Below, one piece after another: positions 25,790 to 34,645 of a stretch of DNA of 64,000 bases. Position 1 is the first letter of the stretch, and each line of letters starts with the position of its first letter. The notes below the pieces were generated by a model. That model saw nothing but the letters and a program-made list of their open reading frames with translations. It did not search any database and was not told the DNA's origin. Source of the DNA: Pseudobdellovibrionaceae bacterium (GTDB taxonomy: Bacteria; Bdellovibrionota; Bdellovibrionia; Bdellovibrionales; Bdellovibrionaceae); NCBI GenBank assembly GCA_019637955.1, contig JAHBUS010000003.1, forward strand, positions 1 to 64,000, written 5' to 3'. The position numbers and the translations under genes were made by a program.

Positions 25790-27748
25790 TTATGAACGCG
25801 ATTTCGCAAGCAAAGAAAAGGCGTTTTTCAGGCCGTTATTTTGGCCCCATTTTTCCAAGGGAATCACGAATTTACGCCGCCAATTGGGCACTTCACGGTA
25901 GGTCCCCGGAATGTTCTGCGGACGGGCTTCGTGCCAGGCGTCTTCAGGGTTCAAAATCACGTAGTGGGCGCGGCTTTCTGCCATGTTTTTAAGCACATTA
26001 AAAAAGAGATCTTGGTCCTCTTTGGCGCCCACGGCGGCTTTCCAGCGCTCTTTGCCTGCCAGGCGGGCGGCCTTGAACTGCTCCGTGTAGGCGGGGTTCA
26101 AGATTCCCAGCTGTGTGACTTGATCCAAGTCTTCGCCGGTGAGAAAGGCGGCGAACAGCGGCATGTCGTGCGTGTTCAAGCAGGCCAGCGTTTTCTCGGG
26201 AAACATCTCTTTGAATTTCGCGGGCGGTTCTTCAAACAAGAACTGGCCGACGGTCATCGTTTTGAAATTTCGTTTCACCAAAATGTCGTCGACCGCGGCC
26301 GGAACCGTGCCGAGATTCTCGCCGATCAAATCGGCGCCGGCACGGGTGGCTTCCAAACACGCGAGCGCGAAAAACTCTTGCGGCTTGTAGCGAAGGTAAA
26401 CGCCGTCTTTGGGTTTTTTGCCCGAAGGCACGACGAACACGCGGTGAAGACCCATGACGTGATCCAGGCGCAGAATGCGGCTGTAGCGGAAATGGTTTTC
26501 GAGCGTGCGGCGCACGTAAGCGTAGCGCGACTCGCGCAGGCGCTGCGGGTGGTAGCTCGGAAATCCCCAGCCTTGGCCCAATTGAAACACCGGCTCCGGA
26601 GGCGCGCCGACTTCGACGCCCGAAAAGAAAATGTCGCGGTACCGCTGAAAGTCGAAGCCCGACTCGTTCACGCCGACCGGGTAATCCATGTAAAGACCGA
26701 CCGATTTCAAATGCGTGAGCGCGAGGTGCGTTTGGAACTGCACGTAGCGGTGAAAGTTTTGGTGCTCCGGCGAAGGCGTGCGGAACTGAACGTACGCGTC
26801 CAAGTCCGGAAAGAGCTTCAAGAAGGCGGCGTACTCGTCGGAGGCGTCTTTTTTGGACTCAAAAAATTCGCGCGCCAGCACCGTCAGGATTTTTCGCTTC
26901 AGTTGGTAGGCCGGGTGGTAGTCCACGTACTCGGCGCCGCGCAGGCGCTGCAATTCTTTTTGGGTGTCGGGATGTTCGAGCAGGGCTAGGGCCTCGCGCG
27001 AACCAGATTCGCGCACCAACGTCTCGACGTCGAGATAGATTTCGTTCCAGAACAAACGCGTGAGCGCCGAGTAGGGGCTCGGATCGCAATCGGGAGCGTC
27101 GAAGTTGCCCGCGAGCAGCGGCAGCGAGCTGATCCATTTTCCGTTCGCGGCTTGGATCAAGCGGCTCAGCGTTTTTAAATCGCGGTAGCTGCCCAGTCCC
27201 CAATCCGAATCACTGCGAACCGCGTACAGCGGCGCAAAAATTCCCCACGAGCGTTTGAGATCCGGAGGGTCGTGGATCGTTTTCGGCGCGCACACGATCA
27301 GCGTGCTGAGTTCGCGCGCAGGCGTGCGCAAGGTCAAGGTGTGGTAGCCCATCGGCAGATCGGCCGGGAGCTTGAGGCGGGGTCGGCGGTCGTGACCCAC
27401 GTGCCACTGGCTTTGATGAACGTGGCCCTCTTCGCCCTCGATGCGGACGTCAAGAGTCTGGCCCCTTTCGGCGGGTTGAGGAATCAGCGTGATGTGCGCG
27501 TCCTCGCCCACCCACTTGACGTGAACGGGCTCAAGGCCCTGCGTTTCGAACTGCTCGTGGCGAAGTTGGCAGAGCGCTTCAAGATCTTGATTGGATTCGA
27601 TGGGGCGTCCCGCGAGCCCGGAGATCACCTGGAGGAGCGACGAGGCCGGCGCTTCATGAACGCCTCCTTGCTGATCCAGGTAGGAGGTTTGCACGCCCCA
27701 GAGGCGGGAGGTTCGGCGCAAAAGCAGACGGTCCGGCTGAAAATTCAT
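25790..27748 (-). CDS. malQ: 4-alpha-glucanotransferase (amylomaltase)
   Basis: A 652-residue GH77 enzyme, transferring glucan segments between maltodextrins and freeing glucose. An N-terminal beta domain of about 150 residues is followed by the catalytic barrel with SLPLLAGNFDAPDCDPSPYS, LRLDHVMGLHRVF (nucleophile Asp), DLIGENLGTVP (acid/base Glu) and NTHDMPLF. No signal peptide is present after trimming to M at 27748, so it acts in the cytosol on imported dextrins. It is the first gene of the maltodextrin operon; no clear promoter is seen in the 80 bases before it. Confidence 0.88.
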   Translation of the reverse strand: MNFQPDRLLLRRTSRLWGVQTSYLDQQGGVHEAPASSLLQVISGLAGRPIESNQDLEALCQLRHEQFETQGLEPVHVKWVGEDAHITLIPQPAERGQTLDVRIEGEEGHVHQSQWHVGHDRRPRLKLPADLPMGYHTLTLRTPARELSTLIVCAPKTIHDPPDLKRSWGIFAPLYAVRSDSDWGLGSYRDLKTLSRLIQAANGKWISSLPLLAGNFDAPDCDPSPYSALTRLFWNEIYLDVETLVRESGSREALALLEHPDTQKELQRLRGAEYVDYHPAYQLKRKILTVLAREFFESKKDASDEYAAFLKLFPDLDAYVQFRTPSPEHQNFHRYVQFQTHLALTHLKSVGLYMDYPVGVNESGFDFQRYRDIFFSGVEVGAPPEPVFQLGQGWGFPSYHPQRLRESRYAYVRRTLENHFRYSRILRLDHVMGLHRVFVVPSGKKPKDGVYLRYKPQEFFALACLEATRAGADLIGENLGTVPAAVDDILVKRNFKTMTVGQFLFEEPPAKFKEMFPEKTLACLNTHDMPLFAAFLTGEDLDQVTQLGILNPAYTEQFKAARLAGKERWKAAVGAKEDQDLFFNVLKNMAESRAHYVILNPEDAWHEARPQNIPGTYREVPNWRRKFVIPLEKWGQNNGLKNAFSLLAKSRS

Positions 27749-27832
27749 GGCGTTATCTAGCGGTACAAAAAGCGGGGGGTCAACAGCTAGCTTGGCGCGA
27801 AGAGCCCACATGAGAGCCTCGTCGCCGCTCGC

Positions 27833-29029
27833 TCAGCGCGCATTTTTAATCCGGCGCCAGCGCATGCTGAGGCGGACCCGGCGGTCGATCCGCTCGCTCA
27901 TCAAGGCCGCGAGCCAAACCAACCAGCGGTGGCCCGAATGCTCAAGAAGGATTTTAATCACGGCGGTGATCGGGATGGCGAGCAAAAGACCGACGCCGCC
28001 CCAGAGCAAACTCCAGGCGACGATGCAAATCGTGGCGGCCGACGCGTTGATGTTCACCTTCGACCCCAAAATCTTCGGTGTCACAAAGTTGGCAACCACG
28101 AAGTGAATAAGCGCGCAGACGATGTAAAGCCACACCGCCGCGGTCGCGTCCAAACGCTGCGACAAGAGCATCAAAGCCGGAAGCGCTCCCGTGAGGACGG
28201 CCCCCACGAACGGGATGGCGTTCAGAAGACTCGCCAGGAGCGCGATCGTCAGGATCGACTTCAGTTGGAACAGTTCGAACGTCAGTAAAAAGATCGGCAG
28301 GGTGCCTAAAAATAAAAGAAGGTTTCCCAAGAAAAAGGCGCGGATCGCGACGCCCATCTTGGCCCAGATGAGCCCGAGCTGTTCGGGTTTGGACGAGCCG
28401 CGGGTGAAAACTTTGGCCAGGGCATCGCGCTCGAGCATCAAGAAAAAGGTGAGGATCGGCCACAAGAAAAAGTAGGCCATCGCGGTCATCGCGTTGCCCA
28501 GGCCTGAACGGATCGTCTCGCCCAGGAACCCGCCGAACGGGGAGCCCTCAACGACTTCGACCCGGGGGATCGGTTTTCCGGTCACCATATCTTTGGCCGC
28601 AGCCGAGCCCGACAGCGAATTCAAGCCGTCGGTCAGGCCTTTCACCGATTGCATCAGTTGGTGGTAATAGTCGGCGAAGATTTTTTTGGACTCTTGCAGA
28701 TCCACGATCACATCGGCCGAAAAGTGCAAAAACGTGTAGATGAACGACGCGATCACGATCACCGAAATCAGAATCAAAACGACGGCACTAAAAAACTGCG
28801 GCAGACCGCGGCGTCTGAGAGCCATGTACCAGGGGTCAAGAAACGCCATGAGCATGAAGGAACACATCACCCAGATAAAAAGCGGGGCGGCGACCTTCAA
28901 TAAAAATCCGAACATGCCGATGGCGATCGCCCACACGGGAAAAAGAAGGTAGCGGGAGGCCGAATTTTCTTGGGATTGTTTGAGCGTGTCCACGGATCGA
29001 AAAATGCGCCACCGACCGGCGAAACGCAA
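27833..29029 (-). CDS. AI-2E family transporter (PerM-like)
   Basis: A 398-residue membrane protein. The C-terminal half carries the family motifs: SLLNAIPFVGAVLTGALPALML, ATPK-like VTPKILGSKVNINASAATI and GGVGLLLAIPITAVIKI. About eight membrane helices are visible, with a central soluble part (residues 125-175). The start is uncertain: TTG 29029 has a weak GGGG site and GTG 28993 is an alternative. Family members export autoinducer-2 in one case and sodium or other solutes in others, so substrate is not assigned. No gene partner is apparent. Confidence 0.85.
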   Translation of the reverse strand: MRFAGRWRIFRSVDTLKQSQENSASRYLLFPVWAIAIGMFGFLLKVAAPLFIWVMCSFMLMAFLDPWYMALRRRGLPQFFSAVVLILISVIVIASFIYTFLHFSADVIVDLQESKKIFADYYHQLMQSVKGLTDGLNSLSGSAAAKDMVTGKPIPRVEVVEGSPFGGFLGETIRSGLGNAMTAMAYFFLWPILTFFLMLERDALAKVFTRGSSKPEQLGLIWAKMGVAIRAFFLGNLLLFLGTLPIFLLTFELFQLKSILTIALLASLLNAIPFVGAVLTGALPALMLLSQRLDATAAVWLYIVCALIHFVVANFVTPKILGSKVNINASAATICIVAWSLLWGGVGLLLAIPITAVIKILLEHSGHRWLVWLAALMSERIDRRVRLSMRWRRIKNAR

Positions 29030-29066
29030 GGCCCCATTGAGATCTCAAGACAAATTATCAGATCGC

Positions 29067-30056
29067 TTATTTCGAAGAGACTTCGACTTCGCCGGTTCGG
29101 GGATCGCCGGTGAACGAGCGGCCCTGAGCCAGGTCTTTGCTTTTACCGAGGATCGCGTTGATCCAGGCGGCCGCGAACTCGGGCTGCGATTCGGGGATCT
29201 TGTGCTCCGAGCGCAGGATGACGAGTTTGCTGGCGCGGGCCTTTTCGGGAACCTGCGACCAGAATTTTTCCATGACGGGACGCTCGATGTACTGATCTTG
29301 ACCGGCGATCACGAGGTGAACGCTGGCGGCCGGGAACTTTTGCGAGGCTTTATAAGCGTCAAACTTGCGAATGCCTTGGGTCATCTGAAAGACCGCCTCG
29401 GGCTTGTACGAGTTCTCGAGCATCGAGGGTTCGGTCAAGGGATAGACGTAAAAGACGTTTTGGCGCAGGAAATACGCGTACAAATCATCGTCTGAAGCGG
29501 GGTTTAAAGGAAAGGTCAGGCGGGTCCACGCGATCTGCGAACGGATCATCGTGTCTTGGCCTTTGAGCGGCTCGGTGAAGGGCGCCATCAAAATCGCGTT
29601 GTCCACGCGCTCGGCGTAGTCGCGCGCGAACGCGATCGCCAAGCCGCCGCCGTACGAAAGACCGACTAGATTCAATTTGCCGCGCAGGCCGATTTTCTTG
29701 GTCAAAAGATCCAGATCGCGGGCTTGGTCTTCAATGCGAACGATGCCGTGAACGCCTTGATCGAGCAAGAGCGTCTCGCCCATGCCGGTGGGGTCGTAGC
29801 GGAGGATGCCGTAGTTGAACTGCGCAGCCGCCGCCACCAGTTGGTTCCAGGAGGCGATGTTGTAGGTCAAGCCATGAAGGAGAACGATGGTCGGCGCGCC
29901 GGGAGCGGCCTTTTTCCAGTCAATGTAGAGCGAGCGGCCGGCTTCGATTTCGATAAAGCCTTTAAAAGAGGCGTCGGTGGTGGTGTTTGAGGCTTGGGCA
30001 GGAGCGCCGGCGGTCCAACAACAAACCAAAACCAAAAGAACAAAAAACCGTTTCAT
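29067..30056 (-). CDS. Secreted alpha/beta hydrolase
   Basis: A 329-residue protein with a signal peptide (MKRFFVLLVLVCCWTAGAPAQA). Alpha/beta-hydrolase features are LLHGLTYN (oxyanion strand), YDPTGMGET, the nucleophile elbow VGLSYGGGLA and acid-strand VIAGQDQYI followed by His in RSEHKIPESQ. AGGGGGG precedes ATG 30056. It is the first of three consecutive secreted hydrolases (the others are divergent at 30285 and 31430), suggesting a shared role such as ester or lipid breakdown. Substrate unknown. Confidence 0.8.
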   Translation of the reverse strand: MKRFFVLLVLVCCWTAGAPAQASNTTTDASFKGFIEIEAGRSLYIDWKKAAPGAPTIVLLHGLTYNIASWNQLVAAAAQFNYGILRYDPTGMGETLLLDQGVHGIVRIEDQARDLDLLTKKIGLRGKLNLVGLSYGGGLAIAFARDYAERVDNAILMAPFTEPLKGQDTMIRSQIAWTRLTFPLNPASDDDLYAYFLRQNVFYVYPLTEPSMLENSYKPEAVFQMTQGIRKFDAYKASQKFPAASVHLVIAGQDQYIERPVMEKFWSQVPEKARASKLVILRSEHKIPESQPEFAAAWINAILGKSKDLAQGRSFTGDPRTGEVEVSSK

Positions 30057-30177
30057 CAAGGCCCCCCTCGAAAGTGGTTCCAGTTTGTAACCACCTTCCC
30101 GGAGGCTGGCAACCATTCGAGTGAAGTACCCACTCGAGTCGCGCCGCAATAACGCCCCTGTTTAAAACTTTGATAGC

Positions 30178-30220
30178 GATCCCGCCGCCAACTCCAATAG
30201 GCGGGATCACAAGGCTTTTT
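30178..30220 (+). terminator. Terminator-like hairpin in leader of 30285 gene
   Basis: GATCCCGCC (30178-30186) and GGCGGGATC (30200-30208) pair perfectly with a 13-base loop and are followed by AAGGC and a T run (30216-30220), oriented on the plus strand. It lies in the untranslated region before the 30285 gene, not after a plus-strand gene, so it could be an attenuator or end of a small RNA. Confidence 0.45.
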
Positions 30221-30284
30221 GGGGTGGCCAAGATTCTGCTTAACAGTGGCGGCTCCAGGTGGGGCCTTGCGTTAGCGAGGGATT

Positions 30285-31427
30285 ATGCGTCTTTTGATCA
30301 CTGCTTTTGTCTTCATGTCGTTGGCTGCACCCGCTTGGGCCGACGCCGTGGTCGCGCCCAAGTGCGCCCAGATTCTGATCCAGAATCCCGCCGCGGAGGC
30401 CCTGCTCAAGCAAGTCGCCGCGCTCAAATCCCGCCTTGATGCCGTTAAAAACGAAGTCGTGCGGCTCGGCACCGGCCGCCAGTTAACGGTGCAATCCATC
30501 AAGCCCGCGACCGCGAGTGACCCCGTTCTGCTCTTGATGCCCGGGGTGAACCGCGCCCTCTTGGCGAGCGATCCCACCGTGACCATGCTCGCGGCGCAGG
30601 GTTACGGGGTGATGATTTTCAATCTGAGCCCTCAGCCCTTGTCGGTCGCCACGCTCGCGAAAAACGAGCGCCCCGCGTTTCGCGATCACAAATTTGAACT
30701 GCAAGACCTCGCCAATGAGGTGCAAGCTCTGGCCGAGCGGGCCAAAAAAGACATGGGCACCGACAACGTGATTCCCGTGTCGCTCTCGTACACGGGCGCG
30801 GTGTCGGCGCATTTGAAAGGCTTTCCGCTGATCTTTGAAACCGTGCCGATGACCTCCTCGGCGGCGACCAATCCCAAGCTCGAAGAGTACCGTCAGTTGC
30901 TCAAGTCGGGTGAGTTCTTCAATCCCATTTTTGGTCCCGGTATCACCCGCAACATGCTCGACACGGCTTATAGACAGCAGTGGTCGCAGCAGGTGGAGAC
31001 GATGACCAAGCAGTTCAATCTGCCGAAAGAGCGCCGCGACGACATGATCGAGGGCTACACCGTTTTGAGCCGCGCGACCGAAGGCTTTGCCTGGAACCTC
31101 AAAGACTTGAGTCCCGGCACCCGCCGCGTGTTCTTGCTCGCGGGCAACGAAGCGCCGCCGCTCTTGCGCCACCAAATCGACACCTTCGAGGCTTTGCTCA
31201 AAACCCGTGAAGACGCGCTGGCGTTTTTGGTTTTGGAGACCGGCCACGTGATCCCCTCGGAGCGCCCCGAGATCTACTCGGCCGCTCTGAAGATGGTGAC
31301 GTCCGGATCGCTCCCGATGAAATCGGGTCTCGTGGTGATTCAGCCGTCGACCAATGAAACGAAAATGTTCCCCGGCGCGCAAGCGATCGAAGTGCTCAAT
31401 AAAATCCGCGAGCAGCTGGGAAAATAA
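30285..31427 (+). CDS. Secreted alpha/beta-hydrolase-like protein, degenerate elbow
   Basis: A 380-residue protein with a signal peptide (MRLLITAFVFMSLAAPAWA). Residues 30-70 are helical. LLLMPGVNRALLAS replaces the usual oxyanion strand, and the elbow is SLSYTG (PVSLSYTGAVSA), lacking the two glycines of GxSxG; a His in ETGHVIPSE sits where the catalytic His belongs. It may therefore be a weak or altered hydrolase. It is separated by two bases from the next hydrolase gene, so the two are an operon. ATG 30285 lacks a clear ribosome site. Confidence 0.65.
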   Translation: MRLLITAFVFMSLAAPAWADAVVAPKCAQILIQNPAAEALLKQVAALKSRLDAVKNEVVRLGTGRQLTVQSIKPATASDPVLLLMPGVNRALLASDPTVTMLAAQGYGVMIFNLSPQPLSVATLAKNERPAFRDHKFELQDLANEVQALAERAKKDMGTDNVIPVSLSYTGAVSAHLKGFPLIFETVPMTSSAATNPKLEEYRQLLKSGEFFNPIFGPGITRNMLDTAYRQQWSQQVETMTKQFNLPKERRDDMIEGYTVLSRATEGFAWNLKDLSPGTRRVFLLAGNEAPPLLRHQIDTFEALLKTREDALAFLVLETGHVIPSERPEIYSAALKMVTSGSLPMKSGLVVIQPSTNETKMFPGAQAIEVLNKIREQLGK

Positions 31428-31429
31428 AG

Positions 31430-32383
31430 ATGAAACTCCTCGCACGCCTTTTACCCCTGATTTTGATGGCCCTCACGTTCATCCTGGTGCGTGAAGCGTC
31501 GGCTTCGGGCGTGGCGTGCCGGGCGGTTCACCGCCTGGACACCGATCACCTCTCGAGCGTCAGCGCCAATGGCAAACGCATCGTCTTTGAATCGTTCGGT
31601 GCGCCGAATGCCGAGACCCAGGTCCTCTTCTTGAACGGAATCGACAAGGGTCTTTCACAGTGGACGCGCGTGCGCGAAAGCCTGCAGTTCAAGCATCCCG
31701 ATTGGGGTTTCACGCAGGTGGATCTGCTCGGTCAGGGGAAAACCGCCGAGCTCAATCCCACCGAGGGTGCCTCGATTTCGTACCGTGCTCAGGTCGACGC
31801 CCTGAAAATCTTGATTCAAGACCGTGGCCTTTCCGGCAAAAAACTCATTCTCGTGGGCCATTCGTACGGCGGTGGCATCGCGGCACGTTTGATCAAAGAG
31901 AATCCGGGTCTCGTGAAAGAGGCCGTTCTGGTCTCGCCCTTCGTGGACCACCTCGAGACGCATCAACCGGGCGTGGGGCCCGTGATGTGGTGGGCCAAGC
32001 AGTGGTCCGAGATGATGGGCCTTCGCGGTCTTTATGAAGCCAATGTGCAGATGGGGTCGGATGCCGGCGCGATGATGACCTGGCCGATGTACTCCTTCTG
32101 GCATTCGACAAATTCTCGTTTAACCGACGTGATGGCGCTGTCGCGCGGGATTCGCGATCTGCAAATGGATCAGAGTCTTCGCGGTGCGGGTTCCACGCGC
32201 ATCAGCATTTTGAGCGCGCAAATGGACGAGCTGATTCCCGTCACGGCCCACGCGGCCCTGTGGTCGCAGATTCCCGCCAGCGCGCGCGGCCGCTTTGGCC
32301 TTTTAACCACGACGCACGAATCCGTGACCACGGCGCCCGATCTCGTGGCGCGCGAAATCTTGCGCACTCTTGACGCCCCCTAG
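31430..32383 (+). CDS. Secreted alpha/beta hydrolase
   Basis: A 317-residue protein with a signal peptide (residues 1-26) and a complete hydrolase fold: VLFLNGIDKG, DLLGQGKT, nucleophile elbow LVGHSYGGG, acid strand SAQMDELIPV and TTTHESV for the catalytic His. A cap domain rich in Trp and Met lies between (about residues 180-235). It is co-transcribed with the preceding degenerate hydrolase. Periplasmic esterase or lipase-like activity is likely, but substrate is unknown. Confidence 0.8.
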   Translation: MKLLARLLPLILMALTFILVREASASGVACRAVHRLDTDHLSSVSANGKRIVFESFGAPNAETQVLFLNGIDKGLSQWTRVRESLQFKHPDWGFTQVDLLGQGKTAELNPTEGASISYRAQVDALKILIQDRGLSGKKLILVGHSYGGGIAARLIKENPGLVKEAVLVSPFVDHLETHQPGVGPVMWWAKQWSEMMGLRGLYEANVQMGSDAGAMMTWPMYSFWHSTNSRLTDVMALSRGIRDLQMDQSLRGAGSTRISILSAQMDELIPVTAHAALWSQIPASARGRFGLLTTTHESVTTAPDLVAREILRTLDAP

Positions 32384-32403
32384 TTTCGCAGAGACGATGG
32401 CGC

Positions 32404-33099
32404 ATGCTTTTTCATCAGCTCTTCGAAAAAGAGTCGTCCACTTACACTTATTTGATCGCCGATCCCGCCACGCGTGAGGCGGCGCTGATCGACCCCGTTC
32501 TCGAGACGGCGGACCGCGATCTCAAGCTTCTTCAAGAACTGGGGCTTCAGCTTCGCTACGTTCTCGACACCCACATTCACGCCGATCACATCACCGGCGC
32601 GGCCGTTCTAAAAAAGGCCACGGGCGCGAAGAGCGCGGTGAGTGCCGCTGCGGGCGTGAGCCTTGCCGACCTGCCCTTGCACGACAATCAGGAGATCTCT
32701 CTCGGAAACCTCAAAATCCGGGTGATCGCAACCCCGGGTCATACCGACACCTGCGTGTGCTACCTGGTCGAGGGCCGCCTTTTCTCGGGGGACACGCTTT
32801 TGATTCGCGGGTGTGGACGCACGGACTTTCAGCAAGGCTCGAACGAAAAGATGTTTCACAGCGTGCGCACCAAGCTCTTCGCGCTGCCCGAAGACACGCT
32901 CGTCTATCCCGCTCACGACTATAGCGGCCACACGTCCTCGACGATCGGTCAAGAAAAACGCTGGAACAAAAATCTCGCCGAGTCGATCCCTTTCGAGCAG
33001 TTCGCCGAGATCATGAAAAATAAAAAACTCGATCCGCCCAAAAAAATTCAAGTGGCGGTGCCGGCCAACCTCGCCGGCGGACACGTGGGAGCGTCATGA
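32404..33099 (+). CDS. ETHE1-type persulfide dioxygenase / MBL-fold
   Basis: A 231-residue metallo-beta-lactamase-fold protein. The metal site is LDTHIHADH (residues 55-62) with GHT at about 113-115, FSGDTLL and VYPAHDY. RGCGRTDFQ is the sequence typical of the ETHE1/Blh persulfide dioxygenases, which use one iron to oxidise glutathione persulfide to sulfite. It precedes two YeeE/YedE genes with a four-base overlap, a combination seen in sulfide-detoxification operons. A BigR-type regulator is not adjacent. Function is well supported by motif and context. Confidence 0.85.
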   Translation: MLFHQLFEKESSTYTYLIADPATREAALIDPVLETADRDLKLLQELGLQLRYVLDTHIHADHITGAAVLKKATGAKSAVSAAAGVSLADLPLHDNQEISLGNLKIRVIATPGHTDTCVCYLVEGRLFSGDTLLIRGCGRTDFQQGSNEKMFHSVRTKLFALPEDTLVYPAHDYSGHTSSTIGQEKRWNKNLAESIPFEQFAEIMKNKKLDPPKKIQVAVPANLAGGHVGAS

Positions 33100-33518
33100 T
33101 GGAACCTTTGATCCGGCCCCTCTTGGGGGGATTGATGATCGGATTTGCGGCCGCGCTCTTCTGGATTTTGAACGGACGGGTGGCCGGGGTGAGCGGGATT
33201 TTGGACAAGCTCACGTGGGACCGGCCCGAAGGCCGCGGCTGGCGCGCGAGTTTCGTGGGCGGGCTCTTGGTGGGAGGATTGTTGCTCCGGCTTTTCGATC
33301 CCGCGTTTCTTGAGGGCCATTTGCAAAAAACGATTTGGGTGGTCGCGCTGGCCGGGCTCTTGGTCGGCGTGGGCACGGCGATGGCGCGCGGTTGCACCAG
33401 CGGTCACGGCATTTGCGGCGTGGGCCGTCTCTCGAAGCGCTCTCTGGTGGCCACGATGGTCTTTATCGCGGCGGGCGTTCTGACGGTCGCGCTCATTTCG
33501 CGGGTGGGGGTGCTATGA
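33096..33518 (+). CDS. YeeE/YedE-type sulfur transporter subunit
   Basis: A 140-residue membrane protein with about four helices. The conserved block RGCTSGHGICGVGRLSKRSLVATMVF is present in YeeE/YedE proteins, whose cysteines contact thiosulfate or other sulfur anions. Its ATG is inside the stop of the dioxygenase gene (ATGATG at 33096-33101). It is a half-size member that probably pairs with the next gene to make a full transporter. Confidence 0.8.
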   Translation: MMEPLIRPLLGGLMIGFAAALFWILNGRVAGVSGILDKLTWDRPEGRGWRASFVGGLLVGGLLLRLFDPAFLEGHLQKTIWVVALAGLLVGVGTAMARGCTSGHGICGVGRLSKRSLVATMVFIAAGVLTVALISRVGVL

Positions 33519-33928
33519 GGCTCGCGCTCTCGGCTTTTTTGGTGGGTTTGATCTTCGCTCTGGGTCTTGGCGTCTCGGGCATGACCGATCCGCGCAAGGT
33601 GATCGGGTTTTTGGACGTCTTCGGCGCTTGGGACCCGTCGCTTTTGATGGTGATGATCGGTGCGCTCGCGGTCTACGTGCCGGTTTATCATTTCACTCGC
33701 GCCTGGCGCACGCCGGTTCTGGAGTCTCAGTGGCACAAGCCCGAGGCCACCGGGATCACGCGCGGTCTCGTCGTGGGTTCGCTTTTATTCGGGATCGGCT
33801 GGGGCTTGGCCGGCTATTGTCCCGGGCCGGCGGTCGTGTCTTTGATGAAATTCACCGGGCAGCCGCTGGCGTTCGTGCTCGCGATGCTGCTGGGATTCTT
33901 CGTCGCGCGGAGATTGCCGTGGAGCTAA
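33515..33928 (+). CDS. YeeE/YedE (DUF6691-like) sulfur transporter subunit
   Basis: A 137-residue membrane protein starting MRLALSAFLVGLIFALGLG with GMTDPRKVIGFLDVFGAWDPSL and GWGLAGYCPGPAVVSL, the patterns of the second half of YeeE/YedE transporters. The Cys in GYCPGPA matches the sulfur-contacting residue. ATG 33515 overlaps the preceding stop (ATGA). The pair with the previous gene makes a split transporter supplying or exporting sulfur compounds for the dioxygenase. Confidence 0.8.
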   Translation: MRLALSAFLVGLIFALGLGVSGMTDPRKVIGFLDVFGAWDPSLLMVMIGALAVYVPVYHFTRAWRTPVLESQWHKPEATGITRGLVVGSLLFGIGWGLAGYCPGPAVVSLMKFTGQPLAFVLAMLLGFFVARRLPWS

Positions 33929-34572
33929 AGAACGGCCTTTGGGCATTGGTGCTGCTGGTGGGCTGCGCGAGTTCGATTCCGAAAGACCCCGAAGATCCGC
34001 CGCAGGTCAGTCAACAGGTTTACAATTTTGATCTCTTGGGAACCACGTCGATGCGCATTCCGGAGGCGCCTCCCTGGGCGGGTGTTCCGCCGCAAAGCCG
34101 GCGGATCGTGGTGGAGTGCGATTTTCAATCACTCTCGCCCAGTGCCCAAGACAGCAAAAAACAAGTTCGCAACAACGGCTACTCCGATTACGGACGGCGC
34201 GAGTGCCAGCGCCTGGCCGGAAAACTCTTGCCCGCGAAGGGCGCGATTCTTTTGAGCTCACCCACCAAAACGAGCGAGCGCTGGGTGTACCGCTTTGAAG
34301 AGGTGCGTGCGAACTCCAGTGGCCTCATCGAAAATTTCGCGCGCGCGCCGACCAACCGCATGTGGGGCACGCTCACGCGGTTCGAGGTGGGCGCCACAAA
34401 ACCCTCGGCCCACGTGTTCGTGACGGGCGAGGCGCAGTATTTTGCGGGCAAGGTGCCGCCGAGGGCGGACGCCACCCCCACGAAAGAGACCCTGCTAGAA
34501 GCGCTGATGCGGGCGCTGACCACCAAGGCTCTTCTCAACCCGAACGCCGGTGCGGACCTTATCGAAGACTGA
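33919..34572 (+). CDS. Lipoprotein of unknown function
   Basis: A 217-residue lipoprotein with GTG start at 33919, ten bases inside the previous gene and preceded by GGAG. The lipobox ALVLLVGC-ASS is clear, so the mature protein begins at Cys near residue 14. The mature part contains two cysteines (ECDFQS and RECQRL) and ends acidic (ADLIED). No family is recognised. The longer frame from 33628 antisense-overlaps the transporter and is not used. Confidence 0.65.
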   Translation: MELKNGLWALVLLVGCASSIPKDPEDPPQVSQQVYNFDLLGTTSMRIPEAPPWAGVPPQSRRIVVECDFQSLSPSAQDSKKQVRNNGYSDYGRRECQRLAGKLLPAKGAILLSSPTKTSERWVYRFEEVRANSSGLIENFARAPTNRMWGTLTRFEVGATKPSAHVFVTGEAQYFAGKVPPRADATPTKETLLEALMRALTTKALLNPNAGADLIED

Positions 34573-34645
34573 GGACTTTTTGTCATGATGACGCACAAAG
34601 TCTGCGCCTGTCGTGCGCGGGTTTTTGAGGTAGTGTCGCCGAACC

